Positions 30,033-38,046 of a DNA stretch of 64,000 bases are shown here, piece by piece (positions within the stretch are counted from its first letter, which is position 1; each line of letters opens with the position of its first letter). The translations under genes were made by a program, and so were the position numbers. The notes beneath the pieces were generated by a model. That model saw nothing but the letters and a program-made list of their open reading frames with translations. It was not told the DNA's origin and did not search any database. The stretch is from Kosakonia sacchari SP1 (GTDB taxonomy: Bacteria; Pseudomonadota; Gammaproteobacteria; Enterobacterales; Enterobacteriaceae), in NCBI RefSeq assembly GCF_000300455.3, contig NZ_CP007215.2, positions 4,774,001-4,838,000 on the forward strand. Reading direction: 5' to 3'.

Positions 30033-30776
30033 TTAACGGACGGGAAATGTCTGTTCGGCAACCAGGCCGCTGTCATTAATCAGTTTGGCCTGGATACGCA
30101 GCGGTAAAACCGTGGGCTGCAGAACTTTTGCAACCACGGTGTATCGCTTCTCACCGTAGGGCGCCACCATCATGTCCGGCTGCTGCTCCACAGCGTAGTT
30201 TTTTTCGCCGTAGCGTAACGATAATCCGCCAAATGAGAGATGCCACGGCGATGCGTTATGGCAGACGATCTCCATATTTTTGCCGCTGTTGACCACACTG
30301 AAACGGATTTTTTTCGCTATATCCACCGGCGCGCCAATTTTTTTTGGTCGCCAGAAGATTTTCATTTGCGTATTCATCGTCAGGATCACGCTGCGCGCGT
30401 CTGGCGCGGAAGCGGTTGATTTTGGCGGCATTTCGTACAGATTGAGCCAAAAGACCGACTCCCGATCCTGTGGCAGCGTTTGCTGGTTATACAGCAGCCG
30501 CAACCCCTGCATCCCTTTGGGTTCGAGTGAAAACAGCGTCGGAACCGCCACAAACGGCGCTTTAAAACGGGCTGGCGCATCGACATCCGCTTCGCCGTTA
30601 TCGACCCAGGTTTGCACCATCACCGGCCAGTTGTTGGTGTTGACCAGCATCAGGCTTTGCTGGGTCTGCCCTTCGTTAAAAATCACCCGCGTCGAGGCGG
30701 CGATAAGCCCGGCGCGGGTGGAAAAGGCGGTCATCAACAAAGAGGTAAGCATCGCGAGGGCAAGGCGGGATCTCAT
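30033..30776 (-). CDS. Second fimbrial chaperone (PapD family)
   Basis: A 247-residue periplasmic pilus-assembly chaperone with two Ig-like domains. A signal peptide of about 22 residues precedes GLIAASTRVIF. The PapD-family marks are the conserved Arg in STRVIF, the run LPQDRESVFWLNLYEMPP and the domain-linker region KIFWRPKKI. It starts within the tip-protein stop (ATGA overlap) and is the last gene of the operon. A second chaperone after the adhesin gene suggests that one serves the tip protein and the other the main pilin (inference). Confidence 0.88.
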   Translation of the reverse strand: MRSRLALAMLTSLLMTAFSTRAGLIAASTRVIFNEGQTQQSLMLVNTNNWPVMVQTWVDNGEADVDAPARFKAPFVAVPTLFSLEPKGMQGLRLLYNQQTLPQDRESVFWLNLYEMPPKSTASAPDARSVILTMNTQMKIFWRPKKIGAPVDIAKKIRFSVVNSGKNMEIVCHNASPWHLSFGGLSLRYGEKNYAVEQQPDMMVAPYGEKRYTVVAKVLQPTVLPLRIQAKLINDSGLVAEQTFPVR

Positions 30777-32092
30777 TGGACTTTCACCAGCACTTCAGCA
30801 CTGGCATCAACCTTACCCGCCGTGACCGTTTCGCCCGCGATACGGGTCAGATAAGCATTGAAATTAACCACATATTCGTTGATCGCGGTTGAACCGTTAT
30901 TTGTCACTTGCGTCGCGCCATCACGCACCGCGTACCAGCCGCCGTTACCGCCGGGTTGGCAAGTTGCGGCCAGGCAGCGAGACCAGCCAATAAAATTACG
31001 CAGCACACCGTCATTGCTGTTGGCTATCTGAATACCGACTCCGCTGGCGTAACCCGGTTGACCATATTTTTCGGAAAGCAGATGGCTCACCCCGCCTGAC
31101 GCATTCACCAGGTTGAGTTGCTGCGCCGTCAGGTAACTTTCATAGGGCACCTGTAGCCCCATCGCCGTCATCCCCTGCGTTTCACCGCTTGTCGACTGCC
31201 CTTCACAGAGGATATGCACGTTAAAGCTACTTTGAGCGGTTTGGCCATTGTTCAGATCGTTAATGGAAATGGTGGGGAAAAAGACCATCGGTGTGACGCT
31301 TTTCGCGACGCAGGTAGGTATCGATACCAGGTTGGCAGGATAGCCCGTGGAAATGCCCATATTGATGGCCATCCAGTTATCGTAAGACCAGCCAATAAAG
31401 GTATATGCGGAATCGCCGGAATCACAATAGGCATCCGGGCTGCCGGGTGAGCAGAAAGAGACATAACCGTTGGGTTGATTGCAGCTATAACTGCCAGATG
31501 TTAACTGCGACGCGCGGGCACAATAGTTAAATGGCGCTCCGGTAGTCGGCGTTGTCGAACTCACCCGAATCAGATCCGCGCGGATAGGGCTGAAATCTTT
31601 CACCCGAATGTAGATTTGGCTGCCATCCGGTGAAACCTGGTAATTCTTCATCGGGATACGCTGGTATTGGCGCGTAAATACCGTGCCCGAATTCATGTGT
31701 GTCAGACGTAACGCAACATGCTCAAACAACGTGCCGTAGAAGTCGGGGTAACCATCCGTTTTCCCCAAATCGAAAAAACCGCTGTTACGATCGTCGCCAT
31801 TGGTGGCGATGATTTCAAAAATATTGTTTTTATCGGCGATATCGCAGACCCACAGCACGCTATCCGGGCCTTTGTAACGGGGGTTCTGCGAGAAGGTCAC
31901 GATATTCGAACCCAGCGGGGAACCTATCGGTTGGATTTCGAGGCTGGAAACGTTGACGGTTCCCATCGCCAGGCTAAGGCCATAGTCATCTAACTCGGTA
32001 CGAACGAAATCTGGCCCTTTTTTGCACAGCGCGCTCGCAGACAGGCTGGTTAATAAAACAATATTCAGCAAAATAATGCGTATAAGTGACAT
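30773..32092 (-). CDS. Fimbrial tip protein/adhesin
   Basis: A 439-residue exported protein with an N-terminal signal peptide (ends about residue 21, SASA/LCKKGPDF). The size is that of a two-domain tip adhesin: a unique N-terminal half and a C-terminal pilin-like half ending DASAEVLVKVQ, the pattern of a donor-strand-complemented pilin. It contains several cysteines (for example NYCARAS, YSCNQ, FCSPGS, AYCDSG, RCLAATC) likely to form disulfides. The receptor is unknown. It lies 16 bases after the usher gene and overlaps the second chaperone gene. Confidence 0.72.
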   Translation of the reverse strand: MSLIRIILLNIVLLTSLSASALCKKGPDFVRTELDDYGLSLAMGTVNVSSLEIQPIGSPLGSNIVTFSQNPRYKGPDSVLWVCDIADKNNIFEIIATNGDDRNSGFFDLGKTDGYPDFYGTLFEHVALRLTHMNSGTVFTRQYQRIPMKNYQVSPDGSQIYIRVKDFSPIRADLIRVSSTTPTTGAPFNYCARASQLTSGSYSCNQPNGYVSFCSPGSPDAYCDSGDSAYTFIGWSYDNWMAINMGISTGYPANLVSIPTCVAKSVTPMVFFPTISINDLNNGQTAQSSFNVHILCEGQSTSGETQGMTAMGLQVPYESYLTAQQLNLVNASGGVSHLLSEKYGQPGYASGVGIQIANSNDGVLRNFIGWSRCLAATCQPGGNGGWYAVRDGATQVTNNGSTAINEYVVNFNAYLTRIAGETVTAGKVDASAEVLVKVQ

Positions 32093-32108
32093 ACAAAAAC
32101 TCCGTCGA

Positions 32109-34655
32109 TTAACGACATGGCAAGCTCATCAGAAGCAGAGGTTTGCGCGGCGGCGTAATACGCCATGAGATATGGCAGATTTCCTGGGCGTTATTTCCCC
32201 ACTGAACGCGCAACGTTCCTTTGTCGTCACTCGAACGCAGGTAAATTTGATTGGCCTGGCCGACCATGCCGACGTAATTGCCGTAGCTGTCATAGACGGC
32301 GGAACCCATGGGGATCGGCGTATTATTCTGCGGCTGCGCGGTGATAAGCATGGCCTGGCCGCTGAGCGTGTTAAAACGAACCCGTACCGCCGCGCCCGCA
32401 TAAGGTGCGACACGTTGCAGTGACGTTTGCAGTTCAACATCTTCGCTCATATTGCGGGGATCCAGACCGATGTTGTTGAACTGATAAGCCCCCAGCGACG
32501 GCGCAATCGCATAGCCAAAGGCGTCAATGCGCGCCCCTTGGCCACCAATCACTTCCGCACCTTTGGCGCCGGGTGCATCGACCAGTACAAAGCTGTCGCC
32601 CACCCAGTGACCGAGCGTTACGCCACCTTTATGCGCCACCAGGGCGCCCTGAAGCGAACCAGACGCTTGCCAGTAATTTTTCGAAGAGGACCATGAGAGA
32701 CCAGCATTGGCATACGGGAAACTGCGCTGGAGCCCACCGCCCCAAACGGATTGTTCACCTTTGCTATCGGTCGAGTAATTCAGGTTGTAGTTCAGCGGGT
32801 TCTGCTCGCCATATACTCCGCTCAGCGTCGACTGATAGCCACCATCACGACTATTGCTACTGTTTGAGCGGTTCGCACTGGCCGACAAAATCGGAGCATA
32901 ACGCGTACTGCCAAGCGGCACGGAAACAGAGAGCGACCACATGGTTTGTATGCGATCACGCAGGAAAATCGTATGGTCGTTACCGTTGTTTTGCCATGGC
33001 GTACTGTTCATGCCAGGCACGACGTTGTACGTCCTCGCCACCCCCAGATTCAGCGAGATGCCATGGTTGAAGGTTTTACTCCAGTTGAACTGAAGCTGTT
33101 TGTCGCGCTTTTTACCGTCACGGTAATCCTGTGATGACGCAGAGAGGGTGATATCCCCCAGCTCGCCAATGTGCTGACCAGCGGAAATCTCAATGCGGCT
33201 GCGTTGTTTCCAGCTCTGCGACTGCCATTTTTGCCCATGATTGCGCGCTTCACGCGAACCCAGGGCGTCGTAAAGTTCTGAATAACCTTCCGTTGAATAC
33301 CGATAACCCGCCAGCGTAAATGAGGTGCCGGTACGCGGAATAAATTTGCTGTAGTTCGCGCGCAGCGTCCAACCGCTCTTGTTACCTTCGCTGCCCATGT
33401 TTGCGCGTGAAAACATACTGTTCAGGCCAAACGCTCCGGCCGCGCTGCTGTAAATAGCCCCCAATGAATAGCTCATATAACCCGCGGCGAGCTGATTACC
33501 GAGGTTGAGGGTGAGGGCGTTCGTCAGCCCCTGACGCCAGACCGCTTCGCTAAAGACATTGTTATCGCCAACGTCGCGCGCTCGCCCGACGGTGAAAACA
33601 TAGTCGGAAGCGCCTGGACGCATAGATTCCGCCAGCGCGGAGAAAGGCACGCTAAAGGTGTTTTCACTGCCGTCAGCCTCGCTGACAACAACGGTTAAAT
33701 CCCCGGCAAAATTGGTGGGATAGAGATCATTTATGGTGAACGGGCCGGGGGCAACGGTTGTTTCGTATAGCGTGGTTTTGCCTTGCAGGATGGTCACTTT
33801 GGCGTTGGTTTTGGCAATCCCACGCACGACCGGCGCATAGCCTCGTTGGGAATTAGGCAGCATTCGCGTATCCGATGAGATCTGGAAGCCGCGAAAACTC
33901 ATGCCGGAGAAGAATTGCCCGTTGGTGTAGCCTTCGCCGATCAATACTTCGCTACGTAAAGGATAAATCGCGCGCTGGATATAACGGCGGCTGGTGCTCC
34001 AGCGGCTGCCGTTATATTTGCTGTAACTGAAGTTGGATTGCTGGCGATAACGCCATAGCCCCAAATTAATACCACCATTGAAACTCAGCCAGGTGGAATC
34101 CATGCCACCAGCGCTACCCTGCCGCGACTCAACATGGTACTGGTTAGCCATATAATTGAGAAATAGCATACTTTCCCCGGCGCTGAGACTTGCTTCGCTT
34201 ACGCTGCCACGGGGAACCGATTTCAATAACGCCTGCGGCGCGGTGAAATCCATTCGCAATTGCGCCATGTCATCTTTACGGGTGATACCGTTCAATGCCT
34301 TATCGTCTGGCCAATAACATGATGGCGCAGCGTCGTCAGACAATGCGTTAAAACCCAACGTTGTTAATAAATCATGGGGCAGACACGGTTCGATTTTTTT
34401 ACCGCGCCGGGAAAACTCAATCTCGCGGTGGGTAGTAAATTTCCCATTGAGATAAATATCAAGAGAGTGTCGACCGGGCGTAATTAAGTCATCCTTATTT
34501 AAGCGCTGAAGATCTTCATTAGATAATCCACTATTTCGTAGCAAGGATGAGTCAAAATAAAATTCATTATCTTTCGCTGATACTGTCAACGACACAACAG
34601 AAATAAACCCTATGAGAATACGAAAGCATGAGGAGCGCAGATGCATCAGTACCAT
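32109..34655 (-). CDS. Outer-membrane fimbrial usher (FimD/PapC family)
   Basis: Outer-membrane assembly platform of chaperone-usher pili, 848 residues. After the signal peptide the periplasmic N-domain begins EFYFDSSLL and holds PGRHSLDIYLNGKF; the 24-strand barrel follows with GYAPVVRGIA and PGPFTINDLYPTNFAGDLTV split across the plug region. A C-terminal cysteine pair (ICHISW and LPCR) is typical. The start is uncertain: the codon at 34655 has no clear ribosome site, and an ATG three codons later (34646) is equally possible. It lies between the first chaperone and the tip gene. Confidence 0.92.
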   Translation of the reverse strand: MVLMHLRSSCFRILIGFISVVSLTVSAKDNEFYFDSSLLRNSGLSNEDLQRLNKDDLITPGRHSLDIYLNGKFTTHREIEFSRRGKKIEPCLPHDLLTTLGFNALSDDAAPSCYWPDDKALNGITRKDDMAQLRMDFTAPQALLKSVPRGSVSEASLSAGESMLFLNYMANQYHVESRQGSAGGMDSTWLSFNGGINLGLWRYRQQSNFSYSKYNGSRWSTSRRYIQRAIYPLRSEVLIGEGYTNGQFFSGMSFRGFQISSDTRMLPNSQRGYAPVVRGIAKTNAKVTILQGKTTLYETTVAPGPFTINDLYPTNFAGDLTVVVSEADGSENTFSVPFSALAESMRPGASDYVFTVGRARDVGDNNVFSEAVWRQGLTNALTLNLGNQLAAGYMSYSLGAIYSSAAGAFGLNSMFSRANMGSEGNKSGWTLRANYSKFIPRTGTSFTLAGYRYSTEGYSELYDALGSREARNHGQKWQSQSWKQRSRIEISAGQHIGELGDITLSASSQDYRDGKKRDKQLQFNWSKTFNHGISLNLGVARTYNVVPGMNSTPWQNNGNDHTIFLRDRIQTMWSLSVSVPLGSTRYAPILSASANRSNSSNSRDGGYQSTLSGVYGEQNPLNYNLNYSTDSKGEQSVWGGGLQRSFPYANAGLSWSSSKNYWQASGSLQGALVAHKGGVTLGHWVGDSFVLVDAPGAKGAEVIGGQGARIDAFGYAIAPSLGAYQFNNIGLDPRNMSEDVELQTSLQRVAPYAGAAVRVRFNTLSGQAMLITAQPQNNTPIPMGSAVYDSYGNYVGMVGQANQIYLRSSDDKGTLRVQWGNNAQEICHISWRITPPRKPLLLMSLPCR

Positions 34656-34693
34656 CCGAGTTGAATAATGTTTTATATTTCCGGGCGGAAGAT

Positions 34694-35395
34694 TTATTTA
34701 ACTAAAGAATACGACTTGCTAAATACTCCACCATAATCATTTATTGCATTAATCGTTAATTTATCCGCACCACTCGTCGGGAGATTCCACTGCGTAATGG
34801 AGCGTGGCGCAATCATTCCTTTGAATTTTATTGGATGTTTCTTTTCCCGTTCTTCAGTAAAAGCGCTAATCACAGAAATATGGTAAGCACTCGTATTATT
34901 CACTTCGACAATTTGACCATGTAATGTCACTTTTACATTGTCCAGAGAATGGTTAGCATCTCCTGTAATACCGTCGGGGCGGTAAAAAATTTTTAGTCGG
35001 CTTTTTATCAGCATGGTTAAACTGTTCTGCCCACGTTCAGACGTTTTCTTTGCCGGATATTGTAAAAAATTCAACCAAAAAAGAGATTCCCGATCCTGAG
35101 GAAATTGTGCCCCGGTAAATTTCAGCCGTAATGTGTGCTCAGTAGCTGGATTAATACGGAAAATCGATGGCATCAAAAGAAACGGCGCGTCAGCCGTTTC
35201 TGGTGTCGACTGGGGATTATTTTTATCTGTCCAGACCTGCACCAGAACAGGCTCATTACCTGTATTAGTAAAAGCTAATGCCTTTTCTTTTATGTCAGCA
35301 GGATAAATAACGCGCGTCCCGACCATCGTCACACTGGCGCAAACATTTCCGACAATAAAAAATAATAATGCTGTCAGTGATATATATTTCGACAT
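34694..35395 (-). CDS. First fimbrial chaperone (PapD family)
   Basis: Periplasmic pilus chaperone of 233 residues from the ATG at 35395. This start gives the signal peptide MSKYISLTALLFFIVGNVCA; an in-frame ATG 10 codons earlier lies inside a long hairpin and would put hydrophilic residues ahead of the signal. Family marks are GTRVIYPADIKEKAL, the run FPQDRESLFWLNF and RLKIFYRP. It is downstream of the major pilin gene and upstream of the usher. The coding sequence here is visibly more A/T-rich than the flanking housekeeping genes. Confidence 0.88.
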   Translation of the reverse strand: MSKYISLTALLFFIVGNVCASVTMVGTRVIYPADIKEKALAFTNTGNEPVLVQVWTDKNNPQSTPETADAPFLLMPSIFRINPATEHTLRLKFTGAQFPQDRESLFWLNFLQYPAKKTSERGQNSLTMLIKSRLKIFYRPDGITGDANHSLDNVKVTLHGQIVEVNNTSAYHISVISAFTEEREKKHPIKFKGMIAPRSITQWNLPTSGADKLTINAINDYGGVFSKSYSLVK

Positions 35396-35414
35396 ACTGA
35401 TATAAGCCGCATAG

Positions 35415-35437
35415 AAGCGCTGCATAATGCAGCGCTT
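35415..35437 (-). terminator. Hairpin between pilin and chaperone genes
   Basis: Eleven-bp perfect inverted repeat AAGCGCTGCAT (35415-35425) / ATGCAGCGCTT (35427-35437) with a single central base, 10 bases after the pilin stop. It lacks a T-run. Such a hairpin typically leaves the major pilin mRNA in excess over downstream genes. Confidence 0.65.
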
Positions 35438-35446
35438 TAAGAAAGA

Positions 35447-35983
35447 TTATTGATAAGTCACAGCAAATTGCGCTTGTGCTTCAACAGCGCCAGGCGTTGC
35501 CTGCCCGGTCGCGTAATAACGTGCTGCCAGGTCATAAGTTACGGTAGTGTTGGCTCCGCCGACAGATTGCGTCGCGGTTTGGGCTTTATTTCCCGTAAAG
35601 TCCAGCGCACTCGCCCCTTCCATCAGCTGAATCGCAACGTTTGTTGCCGGTGAAGTGCTCGCGGTATTTTTCAAATTCGTACCATCAATATCGTTGGCAA
35701 CAAAAACAATACCGGCATTGGATGCTTGTGCGCCGCCACAGCCAGAAAGCGTCACGGTGAACGGCGTATCACCTGTTGTTGAACCGGAAGACGCTAATTG
35801 ACTGTCACTGACGGTAGGTAAAAGTACAATCGGCGATGTACTACTACCATTAATATTAATATCACAGGTCTGTTCGCTAACTTCACCCATAAAACGCACG
35901 GTGTTATTTGATGTCGCTGCAAAAGCAGAACTGCTTAACGACAAAATAGCCGTCGCTGCAAACACATTTATCAACTTATTCAT
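35447..35983 (-). CDS. Major fimbrial pilin (type 1 family)
   Basis: Structural pilin of 178 residues. A 22-residue signal peptide ends SSAFA before ATSNNTVRFMGEV. The mature domain has the conserved cysteine pair Cys40 and Cys82, an N-terminal donor strand, and the C-terminal pattern AQAQFAVTYQ with penultimate Tyr that chaperones recognise. It is the first gene of the five-gene minus-strand operon pilin-chaperone-usher-tip-chaperone. Confidence 0.92.
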   Translation of the reverse strand: MNKLINVFAATAILSLSSSAFAATSNNTVRFMGEVSEQTCDININGSSTSPIVLLPTVSDSQLASSGSTTGDTPFTVTLSGCGGAQASNAGIVFVANDIDGTNLKNTASTSPATNVAIQLMEGASALDFTGNKAQTATQSVGGANTTVTYDLAARYYATGQATPGAVEAQAQFAVTYQ

Positions 35984-36398
35984 AAACTCGCCTCACTATT
36001 AATATTAACAACCCCAAAACACTTGATTGATATATATTCAATCAATTTAATATCGCGAGTAAATTACACTGGCTTAATATTGATGTAAAGGTATTAAGAG
36101 AGGGCGTTTAATGGAACTAATCTATAACATCAAAATAATAAATAACACTCAAACAACCATTCGTAAGAACTATAAAAAACAAATTAAAAACCTAATTAAA
36201 ACAGCAAGATAGTTTAATATGGATTTAAGTAACTCGATGATTTAATTCATTAAAATCAGTGTTTAATCAGAATATTCACAAAGAAAAATAAAATGAAGAA
36301 TCTTAAAAATATTAAAACATGTAAAGGGAACAATTAAATTGTCCCACTCTCTGTTATCTTTATCTGTTTTTATTATTGTTGGGTGGAATTAAAGCGGA
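35984..36398. other. A/T-rich control region upstream of the fimbrial operon
   Basis: About 415 bases without a supported gene and very rich in A/T. It contains a palindrome TTGATTGA-N7-TCAATCAA at 36023-36045 some 40-60 bases before the pilin start. I saw no pair of short inverted repeats enclosing a promoter as in the fim switch, and no GATC cluster. The base composition would suit H-NS binding (inference). Confidence 0.6.
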
Positions 36399-36947
36399 TT
36401 AATTTTGTTCAGCCACCAGAATGGCCTGTGTATCTGCTTCCAGCGCTTTAAAGATATGTTCCCTGTCCGCCGGATAACAAATGTAATCCCCTTCACCTAA
36501 CTCTTCCGGTGCTTCCGTCAGCCCTACCAGCGCGCGCCCTTGTGTCACAATAATGTGCTCCACTGAACCTGTCGGGTGTGGATGCGAGATCCGATCGGCG
36601 CCAGGTTGCGTGAACAATAAATAGATATCGCGTCGTGCGCCGGGCGGGCAGGCGGCAAGCAATATCGCCTGGTAATTTGCCCCTTCGGCGGTCACTTTTG
36701 TGCCTTCGCCACGACGGATAATCTGCGTGGTTGGTTTCTGCGGTTCCAGCAGGCGAGCAAAGGGAATGTCCAGCGCGACGCAGAGCGCCCAAAGCGTTTC
36801 CAGACTAGGATTACCGTTACCCGCTTCCAGTTGTGAAAGCGTGGATTTGGCGATACCCGCCCGGCGGGCAATCTCCGCCAACGAAAGCCCGGTTCGCAGT
36901 CGCTCACGCACCAGACTTTTGGCAATGATGCTAATTGGCTGTGTCAT
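36399..36947 (-). CDS. XRE-family regulator with C-terminal cupin
   Basis: A 182-residue DNA-binding protein. The N-terminal helix-turn-helix is typical XRE (TGLSLAEIARRAGIAKSTLSQ, cited in parts as SLAEIARRAGIAKSTLSQLE), and the C-terminal half is a cupin with the HPHPTGSVEH metal-type motif. The start at 36947 (MTQPISIIAK) follows GGGGTG; the ATG six codons earlier has no ribosome site. It is divergent from azlCD, with palindromic sequences between them, so it likely controls that pair and itself (inference). The ligand is unknown. Confidence 0.82.
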   Translation of the reverse strand: MTQPISIIAKSLVRERLRTGLSLAEIARRAGIAKSTLSQLEAGNGNPSLETLWALCVALDIPFARLLEPQKPTTQIIRRGEGTKVTAEGANYQAILLAACPPGARRDIYLLFTQPGADRISHPHPTGSVEHIIVTQGRALVGLTEAPEELGEGDYICYPADREHIFKALEADTQAILVAEQN

Positions 36948-36971
36948 AAACACCCCACTGTTCATTTAATC

Positions 36972-37001
36972 GAACGAATCGTTCTTGTTGAAAAACGATT
37001 C
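36972..37001. promoter_or_regulatory. Palindromic operator candidate between the XRE-cupin gene and azlC
   Basis: GAACGA-A-TCGTTC (36972-36984) is a perfect palindrome. In addition GAATCGTT (36976-36983) is repeated inverted as AACGATTC (36994-37001), and a related AACGTTCGA lies at about 37026. The cluster is centred in the divergent promoter region. Confidence 0.55.
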
Positions 37002-37048
37002 TGGTGTGTTCATTATAATGGATAAACGTTCGATATGGGTAAAGAGAG

Positions 37049-37711
37049 ATGTTCACCAGACACTTCGCCTCGCTGAAAGGCGACACCGTAAAAGCTATCT
37101 TCCTGGTCTGCCTGGCAGTGGGCGTCGTCGGCGTCTCTTACGGATCGCTGGCCATGGCTTACGGCTTTCCTTTATGGGTGCCGCTGGCGCTCTCCACCCT
37201 GGTGCTGGCTGGCGCATCCGAGTTTATGTTTATCGGTATTGTCGCCAGCGGCGGCAATCCACTGGCTGCGGCTCTGGCGGGTCTGCTCGTTAACGCCCGC
37301 CATATCCCATTTGGCGTCACGGTGCGTGAACTGGTAGGTCAACGTGCGGCCAGTTTTCTTGGCTGCCACATCATGAACGATGAAAGCGTCGTGTTCGGCT
37401 TATCACAGCCCACCGCCGAGCAACGTAAAGCCGCTTACTGGCTGTGTGGTTTAGGGGTCGCGCTATTGTGGCCCGCTGGCGTACTGGTAGGTGCGGCGGT
37501 GGGTAAATTGCTGCCCGCGCCGGAAACCATCGGTCTGGATGCGGTTTTCCCGGCAATTTTGCTGGCGCTGGTGTTGCCGGCGCTGAAAAAGCGCACCACG
37601 CTGATTCGCGCCTCGAGCGGCGCGGTATTGTCGCTCGCCGCCGTTCCCTTTGCGCCAGTGGGATTACCGGTGCTGCTCTCTTTACTTGGCTTACTGACGA
37701 GGAAGAAATAA
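37049..37711 (+). CDS. azlC: AzlC-family branched-chain amino acid exporter, large subunit
   Basis: Inner-membrane protein of 220 residues with about six or seven helices, the large subunit of the AzlCD (YgaZH-like) exporter of branched-chain or related amino acids. Characteristic parts are GVVGVSYGSLAMAYGFP (GVSYG region), LVLAGASEFMFIG and the NARHIPFGV motif with its conserved Arg-His. The stop shares one base with the azlD start (TAATG). Substrate is inferred from family only. Confidence 0.88.
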   Translation: MFTRHFASLKGDTVKAIFLVCLAVGVVGVSYGSLAMAYGFPLWVPLALSTLVLAGASEFMFIGIVASGGNPLAAALAGLLVNARHIPFGVTVRELVGQRAASFLGCHIMNDESVVFGLSQPTAEQRKAAYWLCGLGVALLWPAGVLVGAAVGKLLPAPETIGLDAVFPAILLALVLPALKKRTTLIRASSGAVLSLAAVPFAPVGLPVLLSLLGLLTRKK

Positions 37712-38034
37712 TGGCCAGCGTTGCGCTCATTATCGGCGGTATCGCCATCCTTTCTATCGGCACCTATTTGATGCGCCTTGGTGGCGCAAAACTCGGCAGC
37801 CGGCTGGCGCTTTCCGAGCACTCGCAGGCACTGCTGTCGGATGCGGCAACCACCCTGCTTTTCGCGGTCGCGCTGGCATCGATGCTCTATGAAGGCGGGC
37901 ATTTCGCTGGCATGGCGCGCGTACTGGGTGTGCTTTTCGCGTTGTTTCTCGCCTGGCGCAAAATGCCGCTGATTGTGGTGATCCTCTCCGCAGCGGTCGT
38001 CACCGCGCTGCTGCGCCTTGCCGGAATCGCATAA
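37711..38034 (+). CDS. azlD: AzlD-family transporter, small subunit
   Basis: A 107-residue membrane protein with three or four helices (starting around residues 4, 40, 65 and 85), the small partner of AzlC. The GTYLMRLGGAKLG stretch near the N-terminus and WRKMPLIVVILSA near the C-terminus fit the AzlD/YgaH family. It is fully coupled to azlC by the one-base overlap. It ends 12 bases before the convergent adaptor gene, with no obvious terminator between. Confidence 0.86.
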   Translation: MASVALIIGGIAILSIGTYLMRLGGAKLGSRLALSEHSQALLSDAATTLLFAVALASMLYEGGHFAGMARVLGVLFALFLAWRKMPLIVVILSAAVVTALLRLAGIA

Positions 38035-38046
38035 GGAACGGGCGCG

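Noticed and set aside
35984-36398. Invertible fim-type promoter switch
   Set aside because: No pair of short inverted repeats about 300 bases apart and no fim-type recombinase gene were found.
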